Source of the DNA: JAWKSY01 sp041402125
Lineage (GTDB): Bacteria > Planctomycetota > GCA-002687715 > DRQF01
Assembly (NCBI GenBank): GCA_041402125.1
Contig: JAWKSY010000007.1
Span: 200,420 to 264,419, forward strand
Reading direction: 5' to 3'
Length of the DNA stretch: 64,000 nucleotides
Shown in pieces: positions 63,249-64,000 of the stretch (the first letter of the stretch is position 1; each line of letters opens with the position of its first letter). The notes beneath the pieces were generated by a model. The model saw only the letters and a list, made by a program, of their open reading frames with translations. It searched no databases and was not told the DNA's origin. Made by a program: the position numbers and the translations under genes.

Positions 63249-64000
63249 GCGGACCTCCTCGCCGGCGCGACCGGTGAGCGAGTCGCCGAGCTCGCGCCGG
63301 GCGCCCTCGGCCAGGCCCTGGAGCCGCTTCACGACCTCGGGGTGCCGGGCCGCGAGGTCCCGCGTCTCCCCGGGGTCGCGGTCGAGGTCGTAGAGCTCGA
63401 GGCCGCAGCGCGTCATCTCGTAGTCGATCGGTCGGCCGTCGTCGCGGCCCTTCGCTCCCGCGAGCGTGCGGTAGACGTGCGGGAAGTGCAGCTTCCAGCG
63501 GCCGGATCGCAACGCCTGCAGCTCGTTGTCGCGGTACCAGAAGAACAGAGCCTCGTGCGGCGAGGGGGCGGTCTCGGGCGAGAGCAGGACCGCGCTCGCG
63601 TCGCGTCCGTCGATCTTCGCGTTGGGCCGGGCGGCGCCGCAGAGCGCGGCCAGCGTCGGCAGGACGTCGATCGTCATCAGGGGCGCGGCGCTGCGGGAGC
63701 CGGCGGGGATCCGTCCCGGCCAGCGGGCGAGGAAGGGGACGCGCACGCCGCCCTCGAAGGTCGTGCCCTTGCCCTCGCGGAAGGGGCCGCTCGAGCCGGC
63801 GTGTCCGCCGTAGGACAGCCAGGGCCCGTTGTCGCTGGCGACGATGACCAGCGTGCGCTCGCGCAGGCCGGCCTCGTCGATGGCGTCGAGCAGCCGTCCG
63901 ATCTCGTGGTCGAGCTCCTCGATGACGTCGGAGTAGAGACCCCGCGGACTGCGGCCGCGGAAGGCCGCCCCCGGATGGAGGGGGACGTGCGCCATCGGGT
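63222..64000 (-). CDS. Arylsulfatase-like protein, C-terminal part (cut by window edge)
   Basis: Visible residues include HVPLHPGAAFRGRSPRGLYS, VIVASDNGPWLSYGGHAGSS (the DNG metal-binding motif), FREGKGTTFEGGVRVPFLARW and LYDLDRDPGETRDLAARHPE, all standard for family S1 sulfatases. The catalytic Cys region would lie beyond base 64000. The ATG at 63995 is internal to the fold and not a real start. It cleaves sulfate esters, usually of polysaccharides; substrate unknown. Confidence 0.88.
   Translation of the reverse strand, partial: PMAHVPLHPGAAFRGRSPRGLYSDVIEELDHEIGRLLDAIDEAGLRERTLVIVASDNGPWLSYGGHAGSSGPFREGKGTTFEGGVRVPFLARWPGRIPAGSRSAAPLMTIDVLPTLAALCGAARPNAKIDGRDASAVLLSPETAPSPHEALFFWYRDNELQALRSGRWKLHFPHVYRTLAGAKGRDDGRPIDYEMTRCGLELYDLDRDPGETRDLAARHPEVVKRLQGLAEGARRELGDSLTGRAGEEVRSPGRVDDR

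Noticed and set aside
63222..63995. The ATG at 63995 as the start of a complete short sulfatase
   Set aside because: The visible part begins in the middle of the sulfatase fold and lacks the catalytic Cys region, so the gene continues past the window.

Overview
This is a single high-GC bacterial window (roughly 70 percent G+C by eye) with almost no non-coding DNA. Genes are packed into operons with frequent ATGA or GTGA stop-start overlaps. Lipoprotein signals, two secretins, a SurA/PpiD-type chaperone and TolQ/TolR-type proteins show a Gram-negative envelope with an outer membrane. Alkaline-phosphatase/sulfatase proteins, many TPR proteins and secreted small beta-domain proteins would fit a Planctomycetota-like or other deep-branching lineage, but no rRNA or species marker is present, so this placement is inference. 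No rRNA, tRNA, insertion sequence or CRISPR array was recognised.

Layout. 1-2.5 kb (minus): polyprenyl-sugar operon (tandem LAB_N protein, ArnT-like GT39, GT2). 2.6-9.6 kb (plus): oligopeptide ABC operon oppABCDF plus a second pair of ABC ATPases without permeases, ending in a duplicated lipoprotein at 9.6-11.6 kb. 11.6-14 kb: a Nudix-like protein (minus) and mtaB. 14.1-31.9 kb: first filament/secretin locus: PilM-PilN fusion, PilO-like protein, a membrane protein, secretin lipoprotein 1, two secreted TPR proteins, a TolQ-TolR-TolR motor set, a phosphatase/sulfatase-fold protein and secretin lipoprotein 2. 31.9-32.1 kb: three copies of a 35-bp imperfect palindrome. 32.1-36.6 kb: HAD hydrolase, TMTC-like membrane TPR protein, rsmE. 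36.6-56.6 kb: second filament locus: a broken FHA-GAF-sigma54 activator, a candidate sigma54 promoter, then a ten-gene operon with a double-FHA membrane protein, a second PilM-PilN fusion, a PilO-like protein, a TPR/lectin-like protein, pseudopilins GspG, H, K, J and I (K about 1,700 residues), and a secreted zinc-ribbon protein. 56.8-61 kb: SurA-like lipoprotein, scpB, PpiD-like chaperone. 61-63.2 kb: divergent nhaR and nhaA. 63.2-64 kb: 3' part of a sulfatase.

Working model: the two filament loci form one type II secretion/type IV pilus-like envelope system. It has two PilMNO-type platforms, two paralogous secretins with Met-rich linkers, pseudopilins enlarged by laminin-G-like domains and a recurring short repeat, and a proton-driven motor set with one TolQ and two TolR homologues. 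No assembly ATPase (GspE/PilB), platform protein (GspF/PilC) or prepilin peptidase is in the window. The neighbouring sigma54 activator and the -24/-12 promoter suggest regulated expression of the second locus.

Quality note: several genes carry frameshifts, many at homopolymers or GC-repeats and concentrated at 36.37-37.75 kb and 56.88-57.7 kb. I read most of these as sequencing or assembly errors, not true gene loss.
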